A DNA stretch of 64,000 nt from UBA4742 sp037138595 (GCA_037138595.1 JBAXIB010000010.1:36855-100854), one strand, 5' to 3'. Numbered from the stretch's first letter, positions 24,455 to 34,193 are shown. The notes: generated by a model not told the origin, from the letters alone. Numbers and translations: made by a program.

Positions 24455-25992
24455 CCAAGGCACGCGCCTCGGAAACATTGCGGATGCAGGTCAATCGAAG
24501 CATGGCATGGACTGCGCTCGACGTCGGAGTTGGCCGGTTTGCCCAATTCGCAATGGGCGTGATCGTTGCGCGGATTATGGCACCTCAGGCTTTTGGCGTT
24601 TTTGCCATCGCGCTGGTGGTGCACGCGATCATTATTAATGTCAGTGAGTTGGGGGTCAGTGCTGCCCTCATCCGAGATGACGTCGAGGACATCGCCGCTT
24701 CTGCTCCGACGGTTTCAACGATTGCGCTTGGCAGCAGCATCGTGCTTGGTGCATTCATGGCAATTGGTGCGCCCTATTTCGCTTCGATGCTCGGTGATGC
24801 GAGCGCGACTGGCGTGATCCGAGTGATGGCGCTTACCTTGCCGCTCGCCGGTATTACTGCGGTGCCATCGGCGCTCCTTCGTCGTGATTTTCGCATGAAT
24901 TGGATTTTCGTAGCAGATTTGGCCAACACATTGGCGACGTTGCTTGTGTTAGTTCCGTTAGCGCTTGCTGGTTTCGGACCGATGGCGTTAGCGATCTCGT
25001 GGGTGGCGGGGAATTGCCTCACCGCGGTGATCTTGTTGGCTTATAAACCTGGCCGTTATTGGCCGGGCTGGAACCAATCGGAGGCTCGTCGCTTACTGGC
25101 ATTTGGCCTACCGCTTGCCGGGGCGAACATCGTTACCTTTTCGATCCTGAATGTGGATTATGTGGTGGTGGGACGCATGCTGGGCGCGGTTTCGCTGGGG
25201 CTTTATGTGCTTGCATTCAACATTTCGGGTTGGCCGATGACGGTGATCGGGGCGATCGTTCGCAGCGTGTCGCTGCCTGGTTTTTCCCAACTTCGTCGAG
25301 ATGGCGAAGCGTTACCGGAGCATTTTTTGATGGCGCTTCGAACAGTGGTGTGGTTCTCGATGCCCCTGTGCCTGATTCTGGGTGCGCTCGCCCGACCACT
25401 GGTGATTGTCATCTACGGCGAAAAATGGACTCTGGCCTCGGCCGCGCTCATCGGCTTGTCGGTGCTAGGTGCTGCTCGAATCGTCATGGAGCTCATGGCT
25501 GACTTTTTGGTTGCAGTAGGACGGACCCGCGCGGTCTTTTTGGCGCAGCTACCCGGGTTGTTCGCCTTGACCATTGCGCTCGTCATCGCAGTTCCGCGCC
25601 GAGGGATTTTCGGTGCTGGATTCGCACAGGCATTGGTGGCGGTGGGATTTATGATCCCGGTGTATGTGTATTTCCTTCGAGGCTGTGCGATCTCTACTCG
25701 TGGAATTGCTCGGGCAGTAGTTCCTTCGATCGCCTGGGCGATCGCAGCCGGTCTTGGCGCCTATGTGGTGAGCCAGCAATTTCAGCGGCCAATTCTCGCC
25801 TGTCTCGTCGGCGGACTGGCGGGAATTGCGATCTATGTTTTTGGAAACTTCTCGGTGATCCGTGGATTTATCTCTGGTGTAAGACGCAATCGTCAGACCA
25901 CTAACCTTGACGCGATCCAGTCGACATTCGAGGAAGTATCTGGACTGGGTTTGCGCACAAATGTGATCGAGCTCTCTGAGGATCCACGATGA
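24451..25992 (+). CDS. Wzx-type polysaccharide flippase
   Basis: 513-residue integral membrane protein of the MOP/PST family with about 12-14 hydrophobic helices. The N-terminal segment (MAWTALDVGVGRFAQFAMGV, then VARIMAPQAFGVFAIALVV) is typical. It moves undecaprenyl-linked repeat units from cytoplasm to the outer face for polymerisation by a Wzy protein. ATG 24451 overlaps the upstream GT2 stop, and its stop overlaps the next GT2 start. The wide open frame upstream is within the GT2 gene and was rejected. Confidence 0.9.
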   Translation: MTKARASETLRMQVNRSMAWTALDVGVGRFAQFAMGVIVARIMAPQAFGVFAIALVVHAIIINVSELGVSAALIRDDVEDIAASAPTVSTIALGSSIVLGAFMAIGAPYFASMLGDASATGVIRVMALTLPLAGITAVPSALLRRDFRMNWIFVADLANTLATLLVLVPLALAGFGPMALAISWVAGNCLTAVILLAYKPGRYWPGWNQSEARRLLAFGLPLAGANIVTFSILNVDYVVVGRMLGAVSLGLYVLAFNISGWPMTVIGAIVRSVSLPGFSQLRRDGEALPEHFLMALRTVVWFSMPLCLILGALARPLVIVIYGEKWTLASAALIGLSVLGAARIVMELMADFLVAVGRTRAVFLAQLPGLFALTIALVIAVPRRGIFGAGFAQALVAVGFMIPVYVYFLRGCAISTRGIARAVVPSIAWAIAAGLGAYVVSQQFQRPILACLVGGLAGIAIYVFGNFSVIRGFISGVRRNRQTTNLDAIQSTFEEVSGLGLRTNVIELSEDPR

Positions 25993-27158
25993 ATATGGCC
26001 TTGAAAAACTCGGTGCTCATCAATTGGCCTGGCCAGATCGTCGACCGACTTGTGCTTGGGCCCGATACTCGGATGCCTATTTTGCGACAGGTTGATGCGC
26101 CTGTTACGAGTATGAGCGTTCGTTCTCGGGTTTCAGTTGTCATCCCGTGCCACAACTATGGCCGATTTTTGTCGGAGTGCGTGCAGAGCGTGCTTGACCA
26201 ACAAGGGGTTGATGTTGAAGTCATCATTGTTGACGATGCCTCAACCGATGAGTCACGTGCGGTAGCTACGCGTTTCGCTAGTCATGACGACCGAGTTCGC
26301 GTCGTGCAACATGACACCAACACCGGCTTCGTTGCCGCGTTTAATGATGGGCTGAAATACGCCGAGGGCGATTTCATCGTTCGACTTGATGCTGACGACT
26401 TATTGACAGCCGGTTCGCTCGCTCGGTCAGCCGGGCTCTTGCAAGCGTTCCCGTCGGTGGGATTGGTCTATGGACATCCGCTGCACTTCACGTCGGATGT
26501 TCCGACTCACTTTGAAACGTTGGTCGATAGTTGGACGGTTTGGTCGGGTGACGTATGGCTTTCGGCGCGCTGCCAACAGGCGGTCAATTGCATTACTAGT
26601 CCTGAAGCAGTCATACGGGCATCTGTCCTCGAGTCAATTGGACCATTGCGAGGCGAATTGTCTGTCGCTCCTGACATGGAGATGTGGTTACGTGCGGCTG
26701 CTGTGAGCGACGTTGGTCGAGTGAATGGCCCGGATCAAGCGTTACATCGGGATCACTCAGCAAGTCTGACTGCAGCGGCTGATTACGATGTGTTAGGCGA
26801 CCTCGTTGAACGCCAGGCAGTTTTCGAGGTGTTTTTCAGCGATCCAAATCTCCGATTGCCGAATCGTGACCTGCTTCGAGAGGCGGCTTCTAGAACGCTG
26901 GCGCGCCACGGGCTTGATCGAGCGTGTCGCGAGTTCGATCGGGGCACACGTGATCTCGCGGCAGTAGATCAATACGTGGCATTCGCGTTCGGGGTTTATC
27001 CTCGGGCGACGATGCTTGAAGAGTGGGCCGAGTTGCGTCGCCGGATCAGCGTTGGCGCGCGCTGGTCGCGTTGGGTTCCTTCATTCTTCTTCCATGCGGT
27101 GGTTCGACGAATGCGAGAGAAACGCTGGTACGCCCGATGGGAGCGAACCGGGGTATGA
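25989..27158 (+). CDS. Family 2 glycosyltransferase (paralogue B)
   Basis: 389-residue GT-A enzyme, sister of the gene at 23375: VSVVIPCHNYGRFL, SVLDQQGVDVEVIIVDDAST, LDADDLLTAGSLARS and EMWLRAAA match it nearly residue for residue. It carries a ~40-residue N-terminal extension absent from paralogue A; an internal ATG near MSVRSRVS (26112) would remove it. Starts with an ATGA overlap with the flippase and ends with an ATGA overlap with the next glycosyltransferase. The pair suggests duplication and adaptation to two sugars or linkages of one repeat unit. Confidence 0.87.
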   Translation: MNMALKNSVLINWPGQIVDRLVLGPDTRMPILRQVDAPVTSMSVRSRVSVVIPCHNYGRFLSECVQSVLDQQGVDVEVIIVDDASTDESRAVATRFASHDDRVRVVQHDTNTGFVAAFNDGLKYAEGDFIVRLDADDLLTAGSLARSAGLLQAFPSVGLVYGHPLHFTSDVPTHFETLVDSWTVWSGDVWLSARCQQAVNCITSPEAVIRASVLESIGPLRGELSVAPDMEMWLRAAAVSDVGRVNGPDQALHRDHSASLTAAADYDVLGDLVERQAVFEVFFSDPNLRLPNRDLLREAASRTLARHGLDRACREFDRGTRDLAAVDQYVAFAFGVYPRATMLEEWAELRRRISVGARWSRWVPSFFFHAVVRRMREKRWYARWERTGV

Positions 27159-28459
27159 ACGAGCGTTTTACTTTTTTTTCCGGATTCCGAGAAGGGCCCA
27201 TGACGATTCGACACCTCATTCGCCGAGCCAGTGACGCCCTTCGAATACTGCGAACTAAGGGAATAGTGACTTTCGCCCGGCGATTGGTCTGGGCCATGTC
27301 GCGTTCGATCGGAGCTGATGTCGCTGCGTTTCCGATTCTTGTCGACGATATTGCCGACTCGGCCGAAATCTCACGAGTCCAATTGGCGCCAACAAAGAGC
27401 GTTGGTCCGCTGACAATTGGGTTCATCATGACGCCGCCGGCGGGCGGGTCAGGTGGTCACACCACGACCTTTCGATTCATCCAAGCACTCGAGGCAGCGG
27501 GCCATACCTGTGTCATCTACCTCTACGACCGCTTTGGCGGATCCTTGCCGAACCAAACTCAGACGATTCGAGCGTGGTGGCCCCATGTTCACTCCGAGGT
27601 TCGTCAAGTAAGCGGTGGGCTGCCCCCGTTAGATGCTTACGTAGCAACTTCGTGGCCAACCGCCCACGTACTGGCATCTCGACCGACCGATAGCGGGCAG
27701 CGTTTTTACCTAGTGCAAGATTTCGAACCGTACTTTTATGCGAGGGGCCCCGAATATGCCCTTGCGGAAGACACGTACCGGTTCGGGTTTCACTGCATAA
27801 CCGTGGGTCAACATTTGGCTGAAGAACTTCGGAAGCGCTTTGACATCATCGCTGAGGTCGCGGCATTCGGATGCGACATAGAAACCTATGGGCTAACGAA
27901 TATGGAATTGAGAGACGGAGTGGTGTTTTATTCAAAGCCTGACACGCCTCGGCGCGGTTACGGACTAGGTATTTTGGCGCTTGAAGAAGTGCATCGTCGC
28001 CGCCCAGAAGTCGTTATCCATACATTCGGTCGACGGGTTTCGAACTTGCCATTCCCCGCCAAGGTCCATCCGGCCCTAAGCCCAGTCGAACTGAGTGCGC
28101 TTTACAATCAGTGCATCGCCGGATTCGCGTTCTCATTCACGAATTTGTCATTGGTGGCTACCGAGATGATCGCTTCGGGAACGGTACCGATAGCCAATGC
28201 TGATCCGTTCATTCGAAGTGACCTCACGAATCCTTTTGTCGAATGGTCTAGGGCTACGCCTTCTGCAATGGCCGACGCGATGTGTCGAGTCATCGACCTT
28301 GGAACCGACAAAGACACTTTGCGGCAAATGTCGGCGAGCGTTCAGACCATGTCGTGGGAGCCAGCACAGGCATCGGTCGTGCGGGCAATTGAACGGCGTT
28401 GTTACGCGACGAACTCGCCGGACGGTTCGAGAGCATCAGAACCTGGATCGCCTTTTTGA
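27155..28459 (+). CDS. WsaF-like rhamnosyltransferase (GT4 type)
   Basis: 434 residues. The segment FYLVQDFEPYFYARGPEYAL and the nearby FHCITVGQHLAEEL are the hallmarks of WsaF and related rhamnan-synthesis glycosyltransferases of GT-B fold. The C-terminal domain binds the nucleotide sugar (LVATEMIASGTVPIAN). It should add L-rhamnose or a similar deoxyhexose to the growing glycan. ATG 27155 overlaps the GT2 stop; the longer open frame is inside that gene. The last 58 bp overlap, on opposite strands, the end of the Wzy-like gene. Confidence 0.82.
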   Translation: MNERFTFFSGFREGPMTIRHLIRRASDALRILRTKGIVTFARRLVWAMSRSIGADVAAFPILVDDIADSAEISRVQLAPTKSVGPLTIGFIMTPPAGGSGGHTTTFRFIQALEAAGHTCVIYLYDRFGGSLPNQTQTIRAWWPHVHSEVRQVSGGLPPLDAYVATSWPTAHVLASRPTDSGQRFYLVQDFEPYFYARGPEYALAEDTYRFGFHCITVGQHLAEELRKRFDIIAEVAAFGCDIETYGLTNMELRDGVVFYSKPDTPRRGYGLGILALEEVHRRRPEVVIHTFGRRVSNLPFPAKVHPALSPVELSALYNQCIAGFAFSFTNLSLVATEMIASGTVPIANADPFIRSDLTNPFVEWSRATPSAMADAMCRVIDLGTDKDTLRQMSASVQTMSWEPAQASVVRAIERRCYATNSPDGSRASEPGSPF

Positions 28460-29850
28460 CGTTGGACGTTTGAACCGGGCTTCCACGATCGGTAGGCCCT
28501 GCGCGGTTGGGGCTTGACCCCAGTTGGTCCGCCGGTCAGTCGCCAAAGCGCACCGGTAATACCGATATTGAGGAAGAACACGCCCATGAGCATGGTGAAA
28601 CTCATCAGGTCGGCGGTGGCAAACGCTACTGCGACACCGACGAAAGAACCTACGAGACCCTGGGCGAGTCCGTGCGTTTCGAGATCGGTGCACCGTAACC
28701 GAATGCCTCGGGCAGTGAAGGTGATGATGAAGAAGAAGATGGCGAATGCCACGATGCCGATAATGCCAAGTTCGATAGCGATCGAGAGCCAACCATTATC
28801 AAAGATTTTCTGCGTGGCCGGAAAGAGGGTCGCGAATCCTCTTCCAAACCAGGGTCGCGCACCGAACAATTTGCCGGCAATGGCGTAATCGGCGGTTCGG
28901 CCTTGCGTGCTGTTGTCTTGGTTGAGTTTCGTGAACATGGCCGTGAGAGTCCCGATGAGCCCCGGTATGGCCAAGCGCATTGCCGCTATCATCACCATTG
29001 CCATCGCGGCAACTTGCAGTCGACGTCGCCACGTCCATTCGGCGGCGATGAATAGCATGCCGATTCCGGCCACAATGATGCCAGTGCGCGTGATGGCAAA
29101 GGCAAGGCCCACAGTCATGGCACCAACTCGGAGCCATGCGAACTGCCGTGACCGGCGTCCCTTTGCCATGAACGCGAAATGCACGGCGATGGGCAGCAAC
29201 ATTCCCATAAGTGTTCCGAATTCAATGGGGTGCAGCGTGGTGCCCTGAACACGGGTGAAATTGGATCGATCTTGATCACTCACGATGATGTTGCGGGTCA
29301 ATCCGGGAATCGAAATATCGCGGCCAGGGTTGAAACCAGTCAGAAATTGCCCGATGCCAGTTAGGGCGACGAAGAATGCGCCATCGAGAACTCGCTTCAT
29401 TAAGACATGGGCGCGTTTCATGCTGGTGATTCCGTCGGCGGCAAGGAGTGCTACACCCGAAAGGGCCGCGATGAGCATGAGGCCGCGTCCAATGCCAGTC
29501 ACTTCAGCTGATATGCGAGGGCGCAGAAAAAGTGGAACGGCACTGATCAGTACGGTAAGTAGCAGGAAAAACAGTGCTATACGAATTGGTTGGCGGCCGC
29601 GAGCAACTCCAAGTCCTGAACCAAGTTTCGCCAGCACCCACCAGAAGAGAAACGCGATGCCAAGAAGATTTCCTGGGGTGCCGCTACCGCCCACTGGTTT
29701 GAAAATAAGGGGTGCCGGAATACAAAACGAGATGATGAGAAAAAGCGTTAGCGCGCTAACCGCATCAATTCGGTAGCCAGGAAGGCGCTGCCATCGATTC
29801 AATGGCGGAGGGGGAGGAGCGCTTTCATGTGCTTCGAGCTCAAGCTGCAT
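28402..29850 (-). CDS. O-antigen polymerase/ligase (Wzy/WaaL-like)
   Basis: 482-residue polytopic membrane protein with about 12 helices. It has the Wzy_C-type pattern: a large outer loop holding GRDISIPGLTRNIIVSDQDR and QGTTLHPIEFGTLMGMLLPI, then GRTADYAIAGKLFGARPWFG. It would polymerise flipped repeat units or ligate the chain. The start lies 3 bp after the stop of the Wzz-like gene, so they form one transcript. The tail overlaps the convergent WsaF-like gene by 58 bp. Confidence 0.87.
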   Translation of the reverse strand: MQLELEAHESAPPPPPLNRWQRLPGYRIDAVSALTLFLIISFCIPAPLIFKPVGGSGTPGNLLGIAFLFWWVLAKLGSGLGVARGRQPIRIALFFLLLTVLISAVPLFLRPRISAEVTGIGRGLMLIAALSGVALLAADGITSMKRAHVLMKRVLDGAFFVALTGIGQFLTGFNPGRDISIPGLTRNIIVSDQDRSNFTRVQGTTLHPIEFGTLMGMLLPIAVHFAFMAKGRRSRQFAWLRVGAMTVGLAFAITRTGIIVAGIGMLFIAAEWTWRRRLQVAAMAMVMIAAMRLAIPGLIGTLTAMFTKLNQDNSTQGRTADYAIAGKLFGARPWFGRGFATLFPATQKIFDNGWLSIAIELGIIGIVAFAIFFFIITFTARGIRLRCTDLETHGLAQGLVGSFVGVAVAFATADLMSFTMLMGVFFLNIGITGALWRLTGGPTGVKPQPRRAYRSWKPGSNVQRQKGDPGSDALEPSGEFVA

Positions 29851-29853
29851 GGA

Positions 29854-30582
29854 TTAGCGAGAAGTGTGTTGGCTCGAAGGGTTCGCAGCATGGGCTGGTT
29901 TCGGCATAGCCCGATTGCGAGGTGGTTCGGGAAGTTCCGCGGGCGCATCAGTTTCATCAGTGGATTTGCGGGCAACCGCGCCGTTAGCAAATGCGTCAAC
30001 TAGAAATGCCATCGCTAAGGCGATGAGACCGCCGACGGCAATAATGACGATCGCGACTTTCATGCGTGCCGCGTTTTGAATGACTGCGATTTCCGGAACG
30101 GTGAGGTCGGCTGCGGTATAGAGGTCATCTTGGTTAGAACCTTGGATTTGCTGGCGCGTTTGCATCTCGGCCCGCAGCGATCGGACAAGGACTTTGTAGG
30201 CCTCTATCGAGGTTTCCCCCGATTTATCCGTGACGCTTAAGCCGAGCACCGAGGTCTGGCCCATGGGGGCGGTGACGACATAGGTGTCGGTCCCGCCAGC
30301 GGCTAGAACATTCGCACGAAATGCCGGATCGTCGATCACTGTTGCCATGAGATTAGCGAAGCCGTTGGTCCCAGCATTGAGACTTCGATAGGGGTTGGTA
30401 TTTGCTAGTGCTCCCGCTTCGGTCGCAGTGTTTTTCTCGAGAAAAACCAGCGCACCATTGGAAACATACGAAGGCTTGATCGATGCGAGTACGACTGCCC
30501 CAATGATGCCAGCGACTACAAGACACCCTACGACGACGTACCAGCGTCGAAGGATGACGCGCACCGAACTCCAAAACTCCAC
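29854..30582 (-). CDS. Wzz-like polysaccharide chain-length protein
   Basis: 242 residues with two membrane helices, about 14-34 (WYVVVGCLVVAGIIGAVVLA) and about 180-202 (MKVAIVIIAVGGLIALAMAF), and an exposed middle part. This is the layout of a polysaccharide co-polymerase that sets chain length. No attached tyrosine-kinase domain is present, and none is encoded next to it. GTG 30582 is preceded by AAGGGG at good spacing; the longer frame upstream looks non-coding. Followed directly by the Wzy-like gene. Confidence 0.8.
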   Translation of the reverse strand: MEFWSSVRVILRRWYVVVGCLVVAGIIGAVVLASIKPSYVSNGALVFLEKNTATEAGALANTNPYRSLNAGTNGFANLMATVIDDPAFRANVLAAGGTDTYVVTAPMGQTSVLGLSVTDKSGETSIEAYKVLVRSLRAEMQTRQQIQGSNQDDLYTAADLTVPEIAVIQNAARMKVAIVIIAVGGLIALAMAFLVDAFANGAVARKSTDETDAPAELPEPPRNRAMPKPAHAANPSSQHTSR

Positions 30583-30751
30583 GGTAATGCCCCTTCGCCT
30601 GCACTGCAGTAGCTGTGAGACTGTACTGCAGAGCACAATCTGAGTTTCCGCAGCCTTGTCAGTCCACGACAAGATACCAGCAAATAATCGGTCATTGCGG
30701 GTCGAATCGGTTGGACTAGTAAACGTTCAGGCGATCAGTCAGCACTTCACA

Positions 30752-31783
30752 TCATGGAGCACGCGTTGCAGTGTGATCGGCCCAGCCATGTATCCAATCA
30801 TCGCGTTGACGCCACAACTCTGGCCACGGAGCGGGTGAAATAGCGTCTCGTCGAACCTGGTTTCGACGGAAATTCCACCGTCTAATCGGTACGAGTTTCG
30901 CCCGAATCCAAACTCCAATGGTCATCAGCGCTATTGCCAACCTCAGTGAAGGACCATTGAAAAGCAGCGGCAGTAAGGTCATTTTACCTTTGAATAAAAG
31001 GCAAAGTTTCTCGACTGGAGTTGACGAGCCACCAACCGAATGGCGAAATCGCGCGTCGGCTGTTACGACGGGGGCGTAACCCTGACGTGTGGCGCGAATG
31101 CACAACTCGCTGTCTTCGCCGTACATGAAGAACCGTTCGTCAAAACCACCGAGCGATTGCCAAGCGCTGCGTTCGATCAACATCAAACAACCACTAACAA
31201 TCGCGACTTCGCTTGCTGGGCCAAGTTGGGACGGCCAAATCTGCTCGGGATTAAATCGTGCACTGTTACGGAACAGGGTCGACAACGTGGTGGCGAACGA
31301 CGTGATACTCCAAAGAGTTGGACGGCCCCAACAGGATGCAGTCGGCGCCTCGCCATGAACCGCGAAGCCGCGTCCGCCAAAGATCCCGGCCGCAGGACGT
31401 TTGGCAACCAGGTTGAATAATTCGTCGATGCAGCCAGGCTCGACGATGACGTCGGGATTGAGGAGCAGTACAAAGGGGGTTTCAAGGTTCTCGGTCGCGC
31501 GGTTACACGCTTGAGCGAACCCGACGTTGCTTGGCGAACGGATGACCTCAACGCGTGGCCAAGATTGCTCGACTAACTCAGCGGTGTGGTCGGCGGAGTC
31601 GTTATCGAACACGATGATGTGATCAGCGGCGTTGACTAACATCGGGACCACTCCATCGACGCACGACCCGATATCGGTTGCGCTGTTGTAGGTCACGATG
31701 ACAACCGTTATTGCTTCACGCAGGCCCTTGGAGCTCTCGTCTGGGAACTCGTTCCCGGTTGAGCGCGTCGATTGATCAGCCAA
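30752..31783 (-). CDS. Rhamnosyltransferase-like GT2 (WbbL type)
   Basis: 343-residue family 2 glycosyltransferase: ITVVIVTYNSATDIGSCV, FDNDSADHT, SPSNVGFAQACNRA, LLLNPDVIVEPG, and the acceptor-side GGFDERFFMYGEDSELCIRA are all classical WbbL/rhamnosyltransferase motifs. It probably transfers L-rhamnose. The start is a TTG at 31783 overlapping the upstream glycosyltransferase stop by 8 bp. The C-terminus is strongly basic (RRWNFRRNQVRRD), suggesting membrane contact. Confidence 0.87.
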   Translation of the reverse strand: MADQSTRSTGNEFPDESSKGLREAITVVIVTYNSATDIGSCVDGVVPMLVNAADHIIVFDNDSADHTAELVEQSWPRVEVIRSPSNVGFAQACNRATENLETPFVLLLNPDVIVEPGCIDELFNLVAKRPAAGIFGGRGFAVHGEAPTASCWGRPTLWSITSFATTLSTLFRNSARFNPEQIWPSQLGPASEVAIVSGCLMLIERSAWQSLGGFDERFFMYGEDSELCIRATRQGYAPVVTADARFRHSVGGSSTPVEKLCLLFKGKMTLLPLLFNGPSLRLAIALMTIGVWIRAKLVPIRRWNFRRNQVRRDAISPAPWPELWRQRDDWIHGWADHTATRAP

Positions 31784-32978
31784 GGTTATTGGCCTCGGCC
31801 ATGGCGATCATGAGATCGGCCCTTGTTTCCCAGGAGAACTCGGCTACTGCTGCTCGCCGACCGGCTGGATCTGATGGCGCATCGCCGCGCAATGCGAGGC
31901 CCAGTTTTTCGATGAACTCATCGTCGTTGTCGGTCATGAATAACCAGTCAGTGTATTTCGATACTTCGGGGATCGAAGTAGAAACAATCGGAAGTCCCAG
32001 CGCGAGGTATTCCTTCATTTTGATCGGATTGCTATTTCGGATCCATTCACTTTGCACGTAAGGCATGATCGCGACGTCGAAGCCGGAGCCGTAGGCAGGA
32101 ATTTGGTCATAGGGGCGAGATCCGAGGAGGTGAACGTTGGGCAGCGTTGCGATGCGCGACATCGCTGGAGCGATGTCGCCGATGAGTACCAAGCTCGCGT
32201 CGGGAAACTCGCTGGCAATTCGCGCCAGAAGTTCCACGTCGATCCGGTGGCCAGCGAGATTGCCGAAATAGCCAATGACCGGTCGGGAAAGTGTCATTAA
32301 GTCTTCGGGGATCGATTCGGAACCGGCACGGGTAAATGTCTCGATTGCAACTCCGTGATCAAGGAATACTCCTCGAGTCCCGACGACTGCTTCGTCCTCG
32401 GACATGAGCGTGCGGCTTACATAGCAAACTTGATCGGCAGCCTCTAGCAGTTCGTGTTCCAGGCCGGCGACATAGGCCTGATCAACATCGTGTTGGGATG
32501 AGAACTTGTCGGCTTTGTTGACAATGAGCGCACGCCGCGGCAGGTGCCGGATCACTTCCCAGGCGGTTGGCAAGGTCACGATGAAAACTGGCGTTGGCAT
32601 CCGGAGTGCAAAAAGTACGACCCGGAGCTGGAAGCGTACGAGTGCCGAATTGATGGCGCGTCCGCGGCTGCTTCGGAAGAATGGAAGGCTGAGTGGACTA
32701 AAAACCCAGAAGTTGGGACGTTCCGGCATTGGCCTTTGAACTAGGTGACCGATGCTCTTGATCTTGTTCCAGATTCGTCGGCTGGGCTCAGTTGTGGTGC
32801 TTGGTGACGGCATGCGCATGCCAATGCTGTTGACAAATAACACGCGGCGGCTGCGAGCGACGCGACTCATGAGCTGGATCTCGGAGTGGGCGTGGCTCAT
32901 ATACCACCAGTCCACACCAGCCATACAAACAAAAGCGGGTGTTGCTTTTGTAATGGATTGTGAATTCCGTTTTTTCAT
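31776..32978 (-). CDS. Glycosyltransferase, GT-B fold (TuaH-like)
   Basis: 400-residue glycosyltransferase. The N-terminal domain includes CMAGVDWWYMSHAHSEIQLM and RRVLFVNSIGMRMPS; the C-terminal GT4-like domain has VIGYFGNLAGHRIDVELLAR, MPYVQSEWIRNSNPIKMKEY and the GLPIVST donor-site region. Resembles TuaH-type enzymes of teichuronic-acid and capsule loci. ATG 32978 was chosen because the upstream frame overlaps the divergent gene at 33024; ATG 32924 (MAGVDWWYM) is an alternative. Translationally coupled to the following rhamnosyltransferase-like gene. Confidence 0.8.
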   Translation of the reverse strand: MKKRNSQSITKATPAFVCMAGVDWWYMSHAHSEIQLMSRVARSRRVLFVNSIGMRMPSPSTTTEPSRRIWNKIKSIGHLVQRPMPERPNFWVFSPLSLPFFRSSRGRAINSALVRFQLRVVLFALRMPTPVFIVTLPTAWEVIRHLPRRALIVNKADKFSSQHDVDQAYVAGLEHELLEAADQVCYVSRTLMSEDEAVVGTRGVFLDHGVAIETFTRAGSESIPEDLMTLSRPVIGYFGNLAGHRIDVELLARIASEFPDASLVLIGDIAPAMSRIATLPNVHLLGSRPYDQIPAYGSGFDVAIMPYVQSEWIRNSNPIKMKEYLALGLPIVSTSIPEVSKYTDWLFMTDNDDEFIEKLGLALRGDAPSDPAGRRAAVAEFSWETRADLMIAMAEANNLG

Positions 32979-33011
32979 CAGTTCCAACTCACGGTTTCCA
33001 CAGGGGGATGT

Positions 33012-33017
33012 TAGATT
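33012..33017 (+). promoter_or_regulatory. -10 box TAGATT before GT4 gene
   Basis: TAGATT ends 6 nt before GTG 33024. Only 45 bp separate this start from the divergent ATG at 32978. Confidence 0.45.
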
Positions 33018-33023
33018 GATCGG

Positions 33024-34193
33024 GTGCCGAACGTTGTCCACGGTGGTGGTTCTCGCGGCCAACGTGTCATCGGAGTTGCGACTAAAGACCCGTTTGATGT
33101 GCGCACCTTTAGTGGGTGCAGCGCGCATCTCTTTGCGGCAATTGAGAGTCTTGGGAGTCCCGTGACGCCCATCATTTCGCGTCGCTTGGGAGTCGCGGAT
33201 GTCGCGACCGGTGCTGTGAATCCGGTGTCGTTACTTCTCCATCGCGGTGATTCAGCGCATCCGAAAATTCGATCAAGTTGGTATTGGTCGCGCCGAACAT
33301 CGGAGCGTTTCAGCAAACGATTTGATCTTGAGTTATCGATGATCGGAGGTGAAGGAGTCATTCTTCAGGTGGGATCCCATGTGCGTGCGTCGCGTTCGGG
33401 CTACCGATCGTTTTGCATTACTGATGTCACCGTGGCGCAAGCTGTTTCCGCCGGACAGTTTTCGGTAGCCGGAGCGTCTGATCGAGTGATTGCCGAAGCC
33501 ATCGAGTATCAGAGCGAAGTATTTGAGAGTTGCGAGAAGGTCTTTGTCTTTAGTCAGTGGGCGGCGCAGAGCGTGATCGACGATTACGGCTATTCGAGTG
33601 ACCGAGTGGTGGTCGTGGGAGCCGGTGGCAATCTGGATTCGGAGGTTTCGCGTCGGGTCGACCCTCAACGTCGTTACCTGTTGTTCATTGGTATCGACTG
33701 GCATCGCAAAGGTGGTCGATTGATGCTTGACGCGTTTCGTGATGTTCGCTTGGCTTACCCAGACGTGGCGCTTCGAATCGTCGGATGCGAGCCTGACATT
33801 CATGAAGATGGCGTCGAGGTAGTGGGCTTTCTCAATAAGAATGACCCGGTCGATGCGGCGCGCTTATTGAATCTCTACGCCGGGGCTACGTGTTTGGTTC
33901 TTCTGTCGGATTTCGACCCGTTTCCGATCGTGATCCTTGAGGCTGCGTCGTTGGGTGTACCTGTCGTTTCGACTAACGAAGGGAGTAGACCAGAAATGGT
34001 TGTGTCAGGCGAGACAGGAATCCTCGCCAATCGCAACGCGGCTGAAATTGCCGCAGCCATCAAAACCATGTTGGTCGATCCGGCATCGGCCGAAGCAATG
34101 GGCCAAGCCGCTCAACGGCGAGCGCTGTCAAGGTTTACCTGGCCGAATGTTGCTGACCGAGTGTTGTCCGAAATGGGTGTGACTAGGAACTGA
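33024..34193 (+). CDS. Family 4 glycosyltransferase
   Basis: 389-residue GT-B enzyme. The C-terminal Rossmann domain shows YLLFIGIDWHRKGGRLMLDA, the donor-site motif DFDPFPIVILEAASLGVPVV and TNEGSRPEMV. The N-terminal acceptor domain is less typical. Substrates unknown. Single gene facing a methyltransferase gene 113 bp downstream on the same strand; it may be transcribed with it. GTG start is supported by the adjacent -10 box. Confidence 0.83.
   Translation: MPNVVHGGGSRGQRVIGVATKDPFDVRTFSGCSAHLFAAIESLGSPVTPIISRRLGVADVATGAVNPVSLLLHRGDSAHPKIRSSWYWSRRTSERFSKRFDLELSMIGGEGVILQVGSHVRASRSGYRSFCITDVTVAQAVSAGQFSVAGASDRVIAEAIEYQSEVFESCEKVFVFSQWAAQSVIDDYGYSSDRVVVVGAGGNLDSEVSRRVDPQRRYLLFIGIDWHRKGGRLMLDAFRDVRLAYPDVALRIVGCEPDIHEDGVEVVGFLNKNDPVDAARLLNLYAGATCLVLLSDFDPFPIVILEAASLGVPVVSTNEGSRPEMVVSGETGILANRNAAEIAAAIKTMLVDPASAEAMGQAAQRRALSRFTWPNVADRVLSEMGVTRN

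Noticed and set aside
25059..25502. Open frame inside the Wzx gene
   Set aside because: Alternative-frame shadow; the Wzx frame has continuous hydrophobic helices.
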